Positions 16,498 to 23,221 of a stretch of DNA of 31,135 bases are shown piece by piece. The notes below the pieces were generated by a model, which had not been told where the DNA came from, ran no database searches, and saw only the letters and a program-made list of their open reading frames with translations. The translations under genes were made by a program, and so were the position numbers. Location of the stretch: positions 1 through 31,135 of the forward strand of contig JALNXG010000046.1 of the NCBI GenBank assembly GCA_023230485.1. The letters are read 5' to 3'. Origin of the DNA: Melioribacteraceae bacterium (GTDB lineage Bacteria; Bacteroidota; Ignavibacteria; Ignavibacteriales; Melioribacteraceae). Every line of letters begins with the position of its first letter. The first letter of the stretch is position 1.

Positions 16498-17628
16498 TCA
16501 CTTATTTTTTGATTTTTTATCAGCTAAAGTTGCAAGGAGAATAAACACCAATCCGAATATTCCGAGATATAATAATTGATCCCAGAAAGCAGATATTCCT
16601 GCACCTCTTAAAAGGATAGACCTAAGAATTACTATATAAAATTTTGCAGGAGTAATATTCGTAAGTATTTGAATTGCAACCGGCATACTTTCTATCGGGA
16701 AGATAAATCCGGATAGAATTAAAGATGGGAGCAATGAAGTAACATTTGCAGCTTGGAATGCCACTTGCTGCGAATCGGAGATTGTAGAAATAAACACACC
16801 CAAACTCAATGCTGCAAATAAGAAGGCGAAAGTCCCCAATAGAAGTAAAAATATATTTCCTTTAATAACAATACCAAAGAGAAGATAACCCGCAAGGAGA
16901 ACGATTGAAGCGTTTATTAAAGAAATAGCAATATATGGAATCGTTTTGCCAATAATAAATTCAATTGACGAAAGAGGCGATACATTAATTTGCTCAATTG
17001 TACCCCTTTCCTTCTCACGGACAATTGAAAGTGATATTGATATAACCGCAGTAATAATTAATATCATCCCCATTAATCCTGGAATCAGGAAACGAGTGGA
17101 TTGAAGATCGGGATTAAACCAAAACCGGGGCTGCAGATCGATTGGTACATAAAGACTTTTTCCCGTTACAGCTAAATACTCTTTAGTCAATTGAATTGAA
17201 TAACTATAAGTTGCGGCATTAACATAATTCTGAATAACGCTCGCCGAAGTGCCATCGACACCATCGACTAGAAATTGAATTTTTACTTCCCGCTTTGAAA
17301 GTAATCTTCTTGACATATCTTTAGGGAATACTACAATAGCTTGTACAGATTTTTCATCTAATAATTTTTTAATATCCCCTTCATCATCGATATAAGTAAC
17401 GATATCAAAATATTCAGAACTTGTTAATCCATTTAAAAATTCTCTTGAATACTCTGAGTGGTCTTGATCATAAACTCCAAGTTTTATATGATGGACATCG
17501 AAATTAATTGCATAGCCAAAGATGGCCAGTAAAACAACGGGAAAGAAAAAGACAATAAAGAGCATTCGAGTATCGCGTTTAAGCTGACGAGTTTCTTTTT
17601 TCGCAATTGCATGAATTCTATTAAACAT
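16498..17628 (-). CDS. ABC-2 type permease, YbhS-like
   Basis: A 376-aa inner-membrane protein with the same plan as the following gene: N-terminal helix (MLFIVFFFPVVLLAIFGYAI), large periplasmic loop, then FLIPGLMGMILIITAVISISLSIVREKERGTIEQINVSPL and further helices. The open frame extends to a TTG at 17649, but ATG at 17628 (MFNRIHAIAKKETRQLKRD) is preceded by AGGGAG and fits the family start. With this start it overlaps the ATPase gene by only 8 bp. Paired permeases of this sort, plus an HlyD adaptor and TolC, export drugs or other amphiphiles. The actual substrate is unknown. Confidence 0.9.
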   Translation of the reverse strand: MFNRIHAIAKKETRQLKRDTRMLFIVFFFPVVLLAIFGYAINFDVHHIKLGVYDQDHSEYSREFLNGLTSSEYFDIVTYIDDEGDIKKLLDEKSVQAIVVFPKDMSRRLLSKREVKIQFLVDGVDGTSASVIQNYVNAATYSYSIQLTKEYLAVTGKSLYVPIDLQPRFWFNPDLQSTRFLIPGLMGMILIITAVISISLSIVREKERGTIEQINVSPLSSIEFIIGKTIPYIAISLINASIVLLAGYLLFGIVIKGNIFLLLLGTFAFLFAALSLGVFISTISDSQQVAFQAANVTSLLPSLILSGFIFPIESMPVAIQILTNITPAKFYIVILRSILLRGAGISAFWDQLLYLGIFGLVFILLATLADKKSKNK

Positions 17629-18559
17629 TTTTCTTACTCTCCCTTTCAATTAAATGAATAAATACATCTTCGAGAGTAGGGGTAATTTTTTCTACACGAT
17701 GGATTTTAATTCCATTTTGCTCTTGTAGCAATTTATAGATATGCTTTTCATTAATAGTATTATCATTAAGGATAACATGAATATAGTTTCCGAAAATCGA
17801 AGTTTCGCCTACCCATTTTTCTTTTTCCAATATTTCCAAACTATCAACCACCCTTTCACCTTCAATTTCGAGTATAGGATTTTTTATATAATTTGTTTTT
17901 AGTTCTTGAGAAGTTCCCTGTGCAATAAGCTTGCCTGCGTTTATTAAGATAATATCATTGCAGTATTCCGCTTCATCTAAATAGTGAGTCGTAACAAGAA
18001 CTGTAGTTCCGTTTTCCGAAAGTTCATTTATCAGATCCCAGAAATTTCTCCGAGAGATTGGATCAACTCCACTTGTCGGTTCATCGAGGAATACAATTTT
18101 GGGTTCGTGGATTACAGCAGTTCCAAGAGCTAAACGTTGTTTGATTCCACCCGGCAATGAACCGGTGATTGTATTTTCCATATTCTCCAAATTTGCTACT
18201 TTCAAAACCCATTTTTTTCTCTCCTCATATTTTTTCCCATCTAATCCATATATCCCTGCAAAAAATCGAATATTTTCAACTACCGTTAAATCATTATAAA
18301 GCGAAAATTTTTGTGACATATAACCGATATTCTTTTTAACAAGATCAGATTGGTTTTTAATACTAAATCCGCTTACGAGAGCATCACCGGATGAAGGTTC
18401 TAAAATCCCGATTAGCATCCGTATGGTAGTGGATTTACCCGCACCATTAGCTCCAAGGAATCCAAATATTTCTCCCTGCTTGACATTAAAATTGATACTA
18501 TCGACAGCAGTGAAGTTTCCGAATATTTTTGTCAGATTTTTAACTTCAATTGCATTCAT
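17621..18559 (-). CDS. ABC ATPase corresponding to the C-terminal half of YbhF
   Basis: A 312-aa ATPase. Walker A GANGAGKST (36-44), Q-loop MSQKFSLYNDLTVVENI (Gln83), signature LPGGIKQRLALG (135-146) and Walker B KIVFLDEPTSGVDP are all present. The signature has Pro instead of Ser, as is typical for the second ATPase unit of YbhF-like exporters. The C-terminal about 90 residues form the small regulatory domain ending TPTLEDVFIHLIE. Its ATG overlaps the TolC stop (TAATG) and its end overlaps the next permease gene, so all are translationally coupled. In E. coli YbhF the two ATPase units are one polypeptide. Here this unit and that at 19905-20816 are separate genes with tolC between them. Confidence 0.92.
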   Translation of the reverse strand: MNAIEVKNLTKIFGNFTAVDSINFNVKQGEIFGFLGANGAGKSTTIRMLIGILEPSSGDALVSGFSIKNQSDLVKKNIGYMSQKFSLYNDLTVVENIRFFAGIYGLDGKKYEERKKWVLKVANLENMENTITGSLPGGIKQRLALGTAVIHEPKIVFLDEPTSGVDPISRRNFWDLINELSENGTTVLVTTHYLDEAEYCNDIILINAGKLIAQGTSQELKTNYIKNPILEIEGERVVDSLEILEKEKWVGETSIFGNYIHVILNDNTINEKHIYKLLQEQNGIKIHRVEKITPTLEDVFIHLIERESKKNV

Positions 18560-19872
18560 TAATAAATTGTTCTCCCTAAGGATTTTTCTAATTTTACTCT
18601 TGCAATTCGAAAATCCACTTCAGCAGTTTTCAGATTAGTTTCGGCTTGGAGTTTTAAGGTTTCCGCATCTATTAGGTCGGAACTTGTCGCCAATTGAGTA
18701 TTATATTTTTCGGATGTAATTCGATAGTTTTCTAATGCTTGAGCTAATGCTTCGTTATTAACGTTTACTTTTTCTTCAATCTTAATAAGGTTCAAGTAAT
18801 TAGAATAAACATCCACTTGAACATTATCTTTTATTATACTAAGATTTGTTTCAAGTTGGATTTTAGTTTCTTCGGCTTGAGAAACTTGAGAAGAGGTTAA
18901 GCCCCAATTCCATACATCCCAACTTAAGGTAACGCCTAAATCCCAATTTGAATTAAATTCATCTTTTGCCGGTTGGAATCTTGGGTTAGGATTACTGTAA
19001 TAATAATTACCGGTTAAAAATATGGATGGATACCAAGCCGATTTAGCAGCACTTACTCCTTGAGAGCTTGCAGCAACTCGATATTCTAATGATTTTAATT
19101 CATTTCTATTTTTTAATGCTTCTTCTATTAAGTCTGAAATTTGGTATTTCTCGTTATATAATGATTCCTCATCGGCTGCAATTTTGGTTTGTTCATAAAG
19201 TTTAAGACCAATTGCTTTATTAAATGCGATTCGGGCGAGTTCCGAATTATTCTCTGCATCTATAAGCATAAGTTTTGTATTAGAATATTGCACTTCTAAC
19301 TTCAGCATATCGTTCCTTGGTATTAATCCATTATCAAAGAAACTTCTTGTATCCTTTAGGTGTAATTCCATTTGTTGAAGTGTTTGTTCAATTACCTTTT
19401 TAATTTCATCTGCTTTGTAATAATTCCAATAAGCTATATATATATTAAAAGCAGCCTCATTTTTTTCTTTCGAATAATCCTCTTCTGAGGCATTTAGATT
19501 TAATTCTGCTAAATTTCTCGAGGATGATAATTTGAATCCCGTAAATAGAGGTTGGCTAAATCCGAATTTGAATGTATAATTATTATAAAGCGGTTCTGAA
19601 ATTCTAATTGGATTAGGGGCAAATGGCATCGAAACCTCAAAAGCGGGAATATTATCGCTCAATCGTGTATAATTACCGAATAATTTAAAATTTGGTAAGA
19701 ATTGGCTATTGATTTCGCTGAGTTTAGAATCTGCATAATTTAATTTTGATCTCGATACTTTGAGGTCATTGCTATTTTGAAGCCCTAATTCTAAACTTTC
19801 TTTTAACGTTAGGACTTTTTCTTGAGCAAATATGCTGCTTGCAATAAGAATTAATATTAATAGTTTTTTCAT
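18559..19872 (-). CDS. TolC family outer-membrane efflux protein
   Basis: A 437-aa protein with a signal peptide (MKKLLILILIASSIFAQ) and the two-fold repeat of outer-membrane efflux proteins: LTLKESLELGLQNSNDLKVSRSKL (first helix pair) and ISDLIEEALKNRNELKSLEYRV (second). Each is followed by long Gln/Asn/Glu-rich helices and short strands such as YTFKFGFSQPLFTGFKL and WDLGVTLSWDVWNWG. It would form the outer-membrane channel and periplasmic tunnel of the exporter. AAGGA precedes the ATG. The length is normal for the family. It lies 32 bp after one ATPase gene and overlaps the next by 1 bp, which is unusual because tolC genes normally lie at the edge of such operons. Confidence 0.93.
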   Translation of the reverse strand: MKKLLILILIASSIFAQEKVLTLKESLELGLQNSNDLKVSRSKLNYADSKLSEINSQFLPNFKLFGNYTRLSDNIPAFEVSMPFAPNPIRISEPLYNNYTFKFGFSQPLFTGFKLSSSRNLAELNLNASEEDYSKEKNEAAFNIYIAYWNYYKADEIKKVIEQTLQQMELHLKDTRSFFDNGLIPRNDMLKLEVQYSNTKLMLIDAENNSELARIAFNKAIGLKLYEQTKIAADEESLYNEKYQISDLIEEALKNRNELKSLEYRVAASSQGVSAAKSAWYPSIFLTGNYYYSNPNPRFQPAKDEFNSNWDLGVTLSWDVWNWGLTSSQVSQAEETKIQLETNLSIIKDNVQVDVYSNYLNLIKIEEKVNVNNEALAQALENYRITSEKYNTQLATSSDLIDAETLKLQAETNLKTAEVDFRIARVKLEKSLGRTIY

Positions 19873-19904
19873 CTTTGTTTCCTTTTCAAATTTTTCACTA
19901 AACT

Positions 19905-20816
19905 TTATTTACTCATATAATGGATAAAGACATTTTCTAATGATGGAGTAATAGTTCGTTTATCTATCTCTTCAATTGAGTTTTCTTCAAATAATTTTTT
20001 AATCACTTCGTAATCATTTTCATAATCAATTAATGCAATATTCAATCTATCGCCATACATTTGGACTTCATAGTCGGAATTTGATCTTATCAGGTTATAT
20101 GCTTTTCTTACAGGATTACAAACAATTTCCAATACTTGCATATGAATGGAGTCTTTAACGTTCTTCGGAGTATCGCAGCTAATTATTTTACCTTTATCCA
20201 TCAAAGCCACTCTATTGCATCTTTCTGCTTCATCAAGGTAAGGTGTTGACATAAATATTGTAATACCTTCCTTTAATAGATTGGAAAGTATTTTCCAAAA
20301 ATCTCTTCTCGAAACAGGATCAACACCGGTTGTCGGTTCATCAAGAAAAATAATTTTCGGTTTATGGATTAGGGTGCAAGCTAGTGCAAGTTTCTGCTTC
20401 ATTCCGCCGGAAAGTTTATCGGCAAGCCGATCTCTAAAAGGTGTAAGCCTAGTAAATTCGAGCAATTCATCTCTTCTTTCTTCAAAGTGCTTTACTCCAT
20501 GAATATCTGCAAAAAATTCAATATTCTCATCAATCGTAAGATCGCCATAGAGTGAAAATTTTTGAGATAGGTAACCGATTTCATCTTTTATTATTTTTTT
20601 TTGAGATTGGAGATCATGCCCTAGGACTTCGGCGGAACCGCTATCGGGATTAATTAGACCGACTAACATTCTGATTGTAGTAGTTTTTCCTGCCCCATCG
20701 GGTCCTACTAATCCAAACATTTCGCCACGATTTACGTAATAACTAATATCATCCACTGCCAAAACTGAATCGTATCTTCTTTTAAGATTATTTATTTTTA
20801 TTACTGCTTCCATCAT
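19905..20816 (-). CDS. ABC ATPase corresponding to the N-terminal half of YbhF
   Basis: A 303-aa ATPase with Walker A GPDGAGKTT (38-46), Q-loop LSQKFSLYGDLTIDENI, signature LSGGMKQKLALA (135-146), Walker B KIIFLDEPTTGVDP, and STPYLDEAERC in the switch region. The usual switch histidine (THYLDE in the sister ATPase) is Pro here (STPYLDEAE), a change also seen in the first ATPase unit of YbhF-like proteins, suggesting that one ATP site of the heterodimer is less active. It ends ITPSLENVFIHYMSK like its sister. Two adjacent ATG codons (20816, 20813) are both possible starts. The gene follows the HlyD adaptor gene by 12 bp. Confidence 0.9.
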   Translation of the reverse strand: MMEAVIKINNLKRRYDSVLAVDDISYYVNRGEMFGLVGPDGAGKTTTIRMLVGLINPDSGSAEVLGHDLQSQKKIIKDEIGYLSQKFSLYGDLTIDENIEFFADIHGVKHFEERRDELLEFTRLTPFRDRLADKLSGGMKQKLALACTLIHKPKIIFLDEPTTGVDPVSRRDFWKILSNLLKEGITIFMSTPYLDEAERCNRVALMDKGKIISCDTPKNVKDSIHMQVLEIVCNPVRKAYNLIRSNSDYEVQMYGDRLNIALIDYENDYEVIKKLFEENSIEEIDKRTITPSLENVFIHYMSK

Positions 20817-20828
20817 TAACTCGTTAGT

Positions 20829-21794
20829 TTATAATAAAATAATAGCGTCAGCGGGCATACCGGGTTTAAGATCAAATGATTTATTTGGTATTTCAATTTT
20901 AACTGCAAAAACCAATTTTGTACGTTCATCTTTTGTTTGAATATTTTTAGGAGTAAATTCAGCCTCAGGTGAGATATATGTTACTTCACCATGATATTTT
21001 TTATCGGGATAGGTATCTACGGTAATTTCTGCTTTTTGACCAAGTTTAACTTTACCTAATTCGAGTTCGGAGATATAAATTATCAGATTAACACTTGAGA
21101 GATTAGAAACCTTTACAAGCGATGACATCGGGGCAACTGTCTCCCCAACCTCAACAAATTTTTTAACAACGAAACCATCTAAAGGAGCAATAATATAGCT
21201 ATCACTTATATTCTTTTTTAGGAGTCCAACCGAGGCCTTTGCTTTTTGAGTATTACCCCTAGCTTGTTCAATCTCTTCGGGTCTGAATATTTTTTTTACT
21301 TTTTGAAAATTCTCTTTTGAGGCAGAATATTGTGCAAGAGTAATCTGGTAACGAGCGGTAATATCTTCATATTGCTTTTGAGTTATCGATTTACTATCCC
21401 AAAGTTTGGAGTATCTATCGAAATCATTCTTGGCTAATTTATAATTAGTTTCGCTCTGTTTCATCATCTCTTCAGCTTGATTGATATCTTCTGAACGGGC
21501 ACCTTTTAGCATTAGATTGAGTTGTGCCTCGGCAATTTGTTCCCCCGCTTCCGCTTGCAGAAGTTGGTAACCTAATGTTTCATGATCAATAACAAGTATT
21601 GTATCTCCGGCATTTACTCTCGTTCCTTCATCTGCAATAATTGATTTAATTTCGCCAACATTTTTGGAACTGATTGTAACGTTTGTTGATTCAATTGTGC
21701 CGGTAGCTTCAATTTGCGAGGCATCTTCATTCCCGCCGCAAGCAGAGATGGATAGAAGGAGAATAAGTGCACTGATTATTTTAGTTGTTTTCAT
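20829..21794 (-). CDS. HlyD/YbhG-type periplasmic adaptor lipoprotein
   Basis: A 321-aa membrane fusion protein. The N-terminus MKTTKIISALILLLSISACGG has a standard lipobox (ISAC, Cys19), so it is probably lipid-anchored in the inner membrane. Then come a first lipoyl half (IKSIIADEGTRVNAGDTILVID), a long coiled-coil hairpin (about 70-170, rich in Gln/Lys/Glu), the second lipoyl half (SDSYIIAPLDGFVVKKFVEVGETVAPMSSLVKV) and a beta-barrel domain to the C-terminus (LVFAVKIEIPNKSFDLKPGMPADAIIL). It connects the ABC-2 permeases with TolC. AAGGA precedes the ATG. The start overlaps the end of the TetR gene by 14 bp, so regulator and adaptor are coupled. Confidence 0.93.
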   Translation of the reverse strand: MKTTKIISALILLLSISACGGNEDASQIEATGTIESTNVTISSKNVGEIKSIIADEGTRVNAGDTILVIDHETLGYQLLQAEAGEQIAEAQLNLMLKGARSEDINQAEEMMKQSETNYKLAKNDFDRYSKLWDSKSITQKQYEDITARYQITLAQYSASKENFQKVKKIFRPEEIEQARGNTQKAKASVGLLKKNISDSYIIAPLDGFVVKKFVEVGETVAPMSSLVKVSNLSSVNLIIYISELELGKVKLGQKAEITVDTYPDKKYHGEVTYISPEAEFTPKNIQTKDERTKLVFAVKIEIPNKSFDLKPGMPADAIILL

Positions 21795-22404
21795 TTTTCA
21801 TCCTTTTATTTATTGCTAATAGTTTTTTGCCTTTTTTTGTAAATATTCCATTTAAGAGAATTTCGAAGATTGAATTAAAAACTACTTTATAATCATAGCT
21901 GTTCTGTAATAAATAATTTCTTTCTGTAGATATAGTTAAGGCAGAGCTAAATAATCTTATTATTAGTTCATTAGAGTAATCTTTAATTATATCATGTTTT
22001 TTCGAATGATTTAATAAATTATTTATTAATGGTAAAACACGTTCTTTTCTGAAGAGAATTATCTCTTTCCAAATCTGAGGATATTCTCTTTTTAAATTAT
22101 TAAGTGACAGTTCATTGAATATGCGAATGTAATTTTCGATTAGATTTGAAAGTTTTTCAACTTTTTCAATCATCGTACTCTTTTCTTGGATTAAATGAAT
22201 AATTCCATTATAAGCGTTATTTAATTCATTTAGGAATATTGAAGCAATAAGCTCTCTTTTTGAGGAAAAGACTTTATATATGCTCTTTTTACTTATTGAG
22301 AGATTTGAAGCTATAAGTTCAATCGTGATTTTTTTATATCCTTCTGACATAATCAAATCTCTCGAATAGTCGGTTATTAATTTTTTATATTCTAAAATGT
22401 TCAT
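21781..22404 (-). CDS. TetR family regulator, first gene of the exporter operon
   Basis: A 207-aa protein with an N-terminal TetR helix-turn-helix: ITDYSRDLIMSEGYKKITIELIASNLSISKKSIYKVFSSKRELIASIFL (about 8-58). The C-terminal ligand/dimer domain is divergent and rich in Asn, Lys and Ile. A GTG at 22413 gives a form three codons longer; ATG at 22404 is the simpler start, though neither has a good ribosome binding site. It sits directly behind the operator at 22423-22442 and overlaps the adaptor gene by 14 bp. The E. coli ybh operon is likewise controlled by a TetR protein (CecR), encoded as the first gene of its operon. It may autoregulate the operon or act together with the TetR protein encoded at 22461-23048. 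Confidence 0.87.
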   Translation of the reverse strand: MNILEYKKLITDYSRDLIMSEGYKKITIELIASNLSISKKSIYKVFSSKRELIASIFLNELNNAYNGIIHLIQEKSTMIEKVEKLSNLIENYIRIFNELSLNNLKREYPQIWKEIILFRKERVLPLINNLLNHSKKHDIIKDYSNELIIRLFSSALTISTERNYLLQNSYDYKVVFNSIFEILLNGIFTKKGKKLLAINKRMKNENN

Positions 22405-22422
22405 ATTACTCACAATTATAAA

Positions 22423-22442
22423 GTTAGGTAACGTTCACTAAC
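22423..22442. promoter_or_regulatory. TetR-type operator in front of the exporter operon
   Basis: GTTAGGTAACGTTCACTAAC is an imperfect palindrome (8 of 10 positions symmetrical) lying 19-38 bases upstream of the ATG at 22404. It is 17/20 identical to the site at 23068-23087. Position, length and symmetry suit a TetR dimer that blocks transcription of the exporter genes. Confidence 0.75.
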
Positions 22443-22457
22443 AATGATATTAAAAAA

Positions 22458-22486
22458 ATATTACTTTTTAACTAATAATTTTTCAA
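22458..22486 (-). promoter_or_regulatory. Candidate sigma-70-like promoter of the exporter operon
   Basis: On the minus strand, TTGAAA (22486-22481), a 17-base spacer and TAATAT (22463-22458). The -35 box lies inside the end of the upstream tetR gene. The predicted start would fall shortly before or in the operator at 22423-22442. The region is very AT-rich, so the match is only moderate evidence. Confidence 0.5.
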
Positions 22487-23048
22487 TTGTATTTACGACT
22501 TTTTTACCGCGCTTTGAAAGTGAGAAAGAAAAGTTACTCATTCTCCACTCAAGAATAACTAAACGTATAAATCCTAAGATTATAGTAATTAGCTCTTGTG
22601 AATCAATTTCGACTACTTCATCATTAAAATGAGCTTCATCAATTATATTTTTTATTAAATATTTTCTTTTTCCGATAATTGATATTAATTTATCACGTAA
22701 TAGATCGCTTTGATTGAATATCTCCTCTGCAAATACAATTGAAGTCATTCCTGGATTCTTCTCAAGGAAATCAAAGTGAAATTGGATAAAGCATTGTATT
22801 TGGTCGATCGGCTTTTTATATTTTTTTACTTCTTGAAAAAGACTTTGATCAAATTCATTGAATCTTCCCAAAATACCTAAGACGATATCTTCTTTATTTA
22901 AGAAATGTCTATAAATTGCAGGTTCGCTTATACCTACCCTTTTAGAAAGTTCGCGAATAGAAAAAGCTTGATAACCCAATTCATGAATTATTTTTATTGC
23001 TTCATCAATGATTAAAATCTGTCGTTCTTCAGTACTTAACCGGGCCAT
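22461..23048 (-). CDS. TetR family transcriptional regulator, likely repressor of itself and the exporter operon
   Basis: A 195-aa protein with a textbook TetR DNA-binding domain: RQILIIDEAIKIIHELGYQAFSIRELSKRVGISEPAIYRHFLNKEDIVLGIL (about 9-60). The C-terminal helical domain (FHFDFLEKNPGMTSIVFAEEIF..., ITIILGFIRLVILEWRMSNFSF) resembles the C-terminal domains of regulators of efflux or fatty-acid genes. Its own promoter carries the 20-bp operator at 23068-23087, and the nearly identical site lies in front of the exporter operon 19 bp after its stop codon. This is the usual picture of an autorepressor that also controls the downstream transporter. Its inducer is unknown. It has a separate promoter and is shielded from the upstream glycosidase operon by a terminator. 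Confidence 0.9.
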   Translation of the reverse strand: MARLSTEERQILIIDEAIKIIHELGYQAFSIRELSKRVGISEPAIYRHFLNKEDIVLGILGRFNEFDQSLFQEVKKYKKPIDQIQCFIQFHFDFLEKNPGMTSIVFAEEIFNQSDLLRDKLISIIGKRKYLIKNIIDEAHFNDEVVEIDSQELITIILGFIRLVILEWRMSNFSFSLSKRGKKVVNTIEKLLVKK

Positions 23049-23067
23049 TTTCTATTGCCTACATTAT

Positions 23068-23087
23068 GTTAGTTATCATTCACTAAC
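23068..23087. promoter_or_regulatory. TetR-type operator in front of the tetR gene at 22461-23048
   Basis: GTTAGTTATCATTCACTAAC, a palindrome with conserved ends GTTAGT/TCACTAAC, begins directly after the -10 box of the promoter at 23089-23117 and so covers the expected transcription start. The second copy is at 22423-22442. Confidence 0.75.
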
Positions 23088-23088
23088 A

Positions 23089-23117
23089 AATATATACTAT
23101 TGGATATCATTTGTCAA
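23089..23117 (-). promoter_or_regulatory. Sigma-70-type promoter of the tetR gene
   Basis: On the minus strand, a perfect -35 box TTGACA (23117-23112), a 17-base spacer and TATATT (23094-23089). It lies 41 bases upstream of the ATG at 23048, just beyond the terminator of the glycosidase operon and immediately upstream of the operator. Confidence 0.75.
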
Positions 23118-23132
23118 GTACTATTTTAAAAC

Positions 23133-23176
23133 AAAAAACCCAAGAAAATGAAAAACGAATATCACTTCTTGAGTTT
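23133..23176 (-). terminator. Rho-independent terminator of the glycosidase/PPIase operon
   Basis: In the minus direction AAACTCAAGAA (23176-23166) pairs with TTCTTGGGTTT (23146-23136): 11 bp including one G-U pair, with a 19-base loop. Six T follow (plus-strand A at 23133-23138). It lies about 45 bp after the stop of the PPIase gene at 23222. The loop is long, so it is of moderate strength. Confidence 0.7.
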
Positions 23177-23221
23177 TCTGCGAGGGAGGCTCACATTAAT
23201 ACTTCATATTATTTAAGAATC

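Noticed and set aside
22443..22460. AT-rich near-palindrome (GATATT...ATATTA) after the tetR stop as a terminator
   Set aside because: It has only weak A-T pairing and no GC-containing stem. The bases are better explained as part of a promoter.
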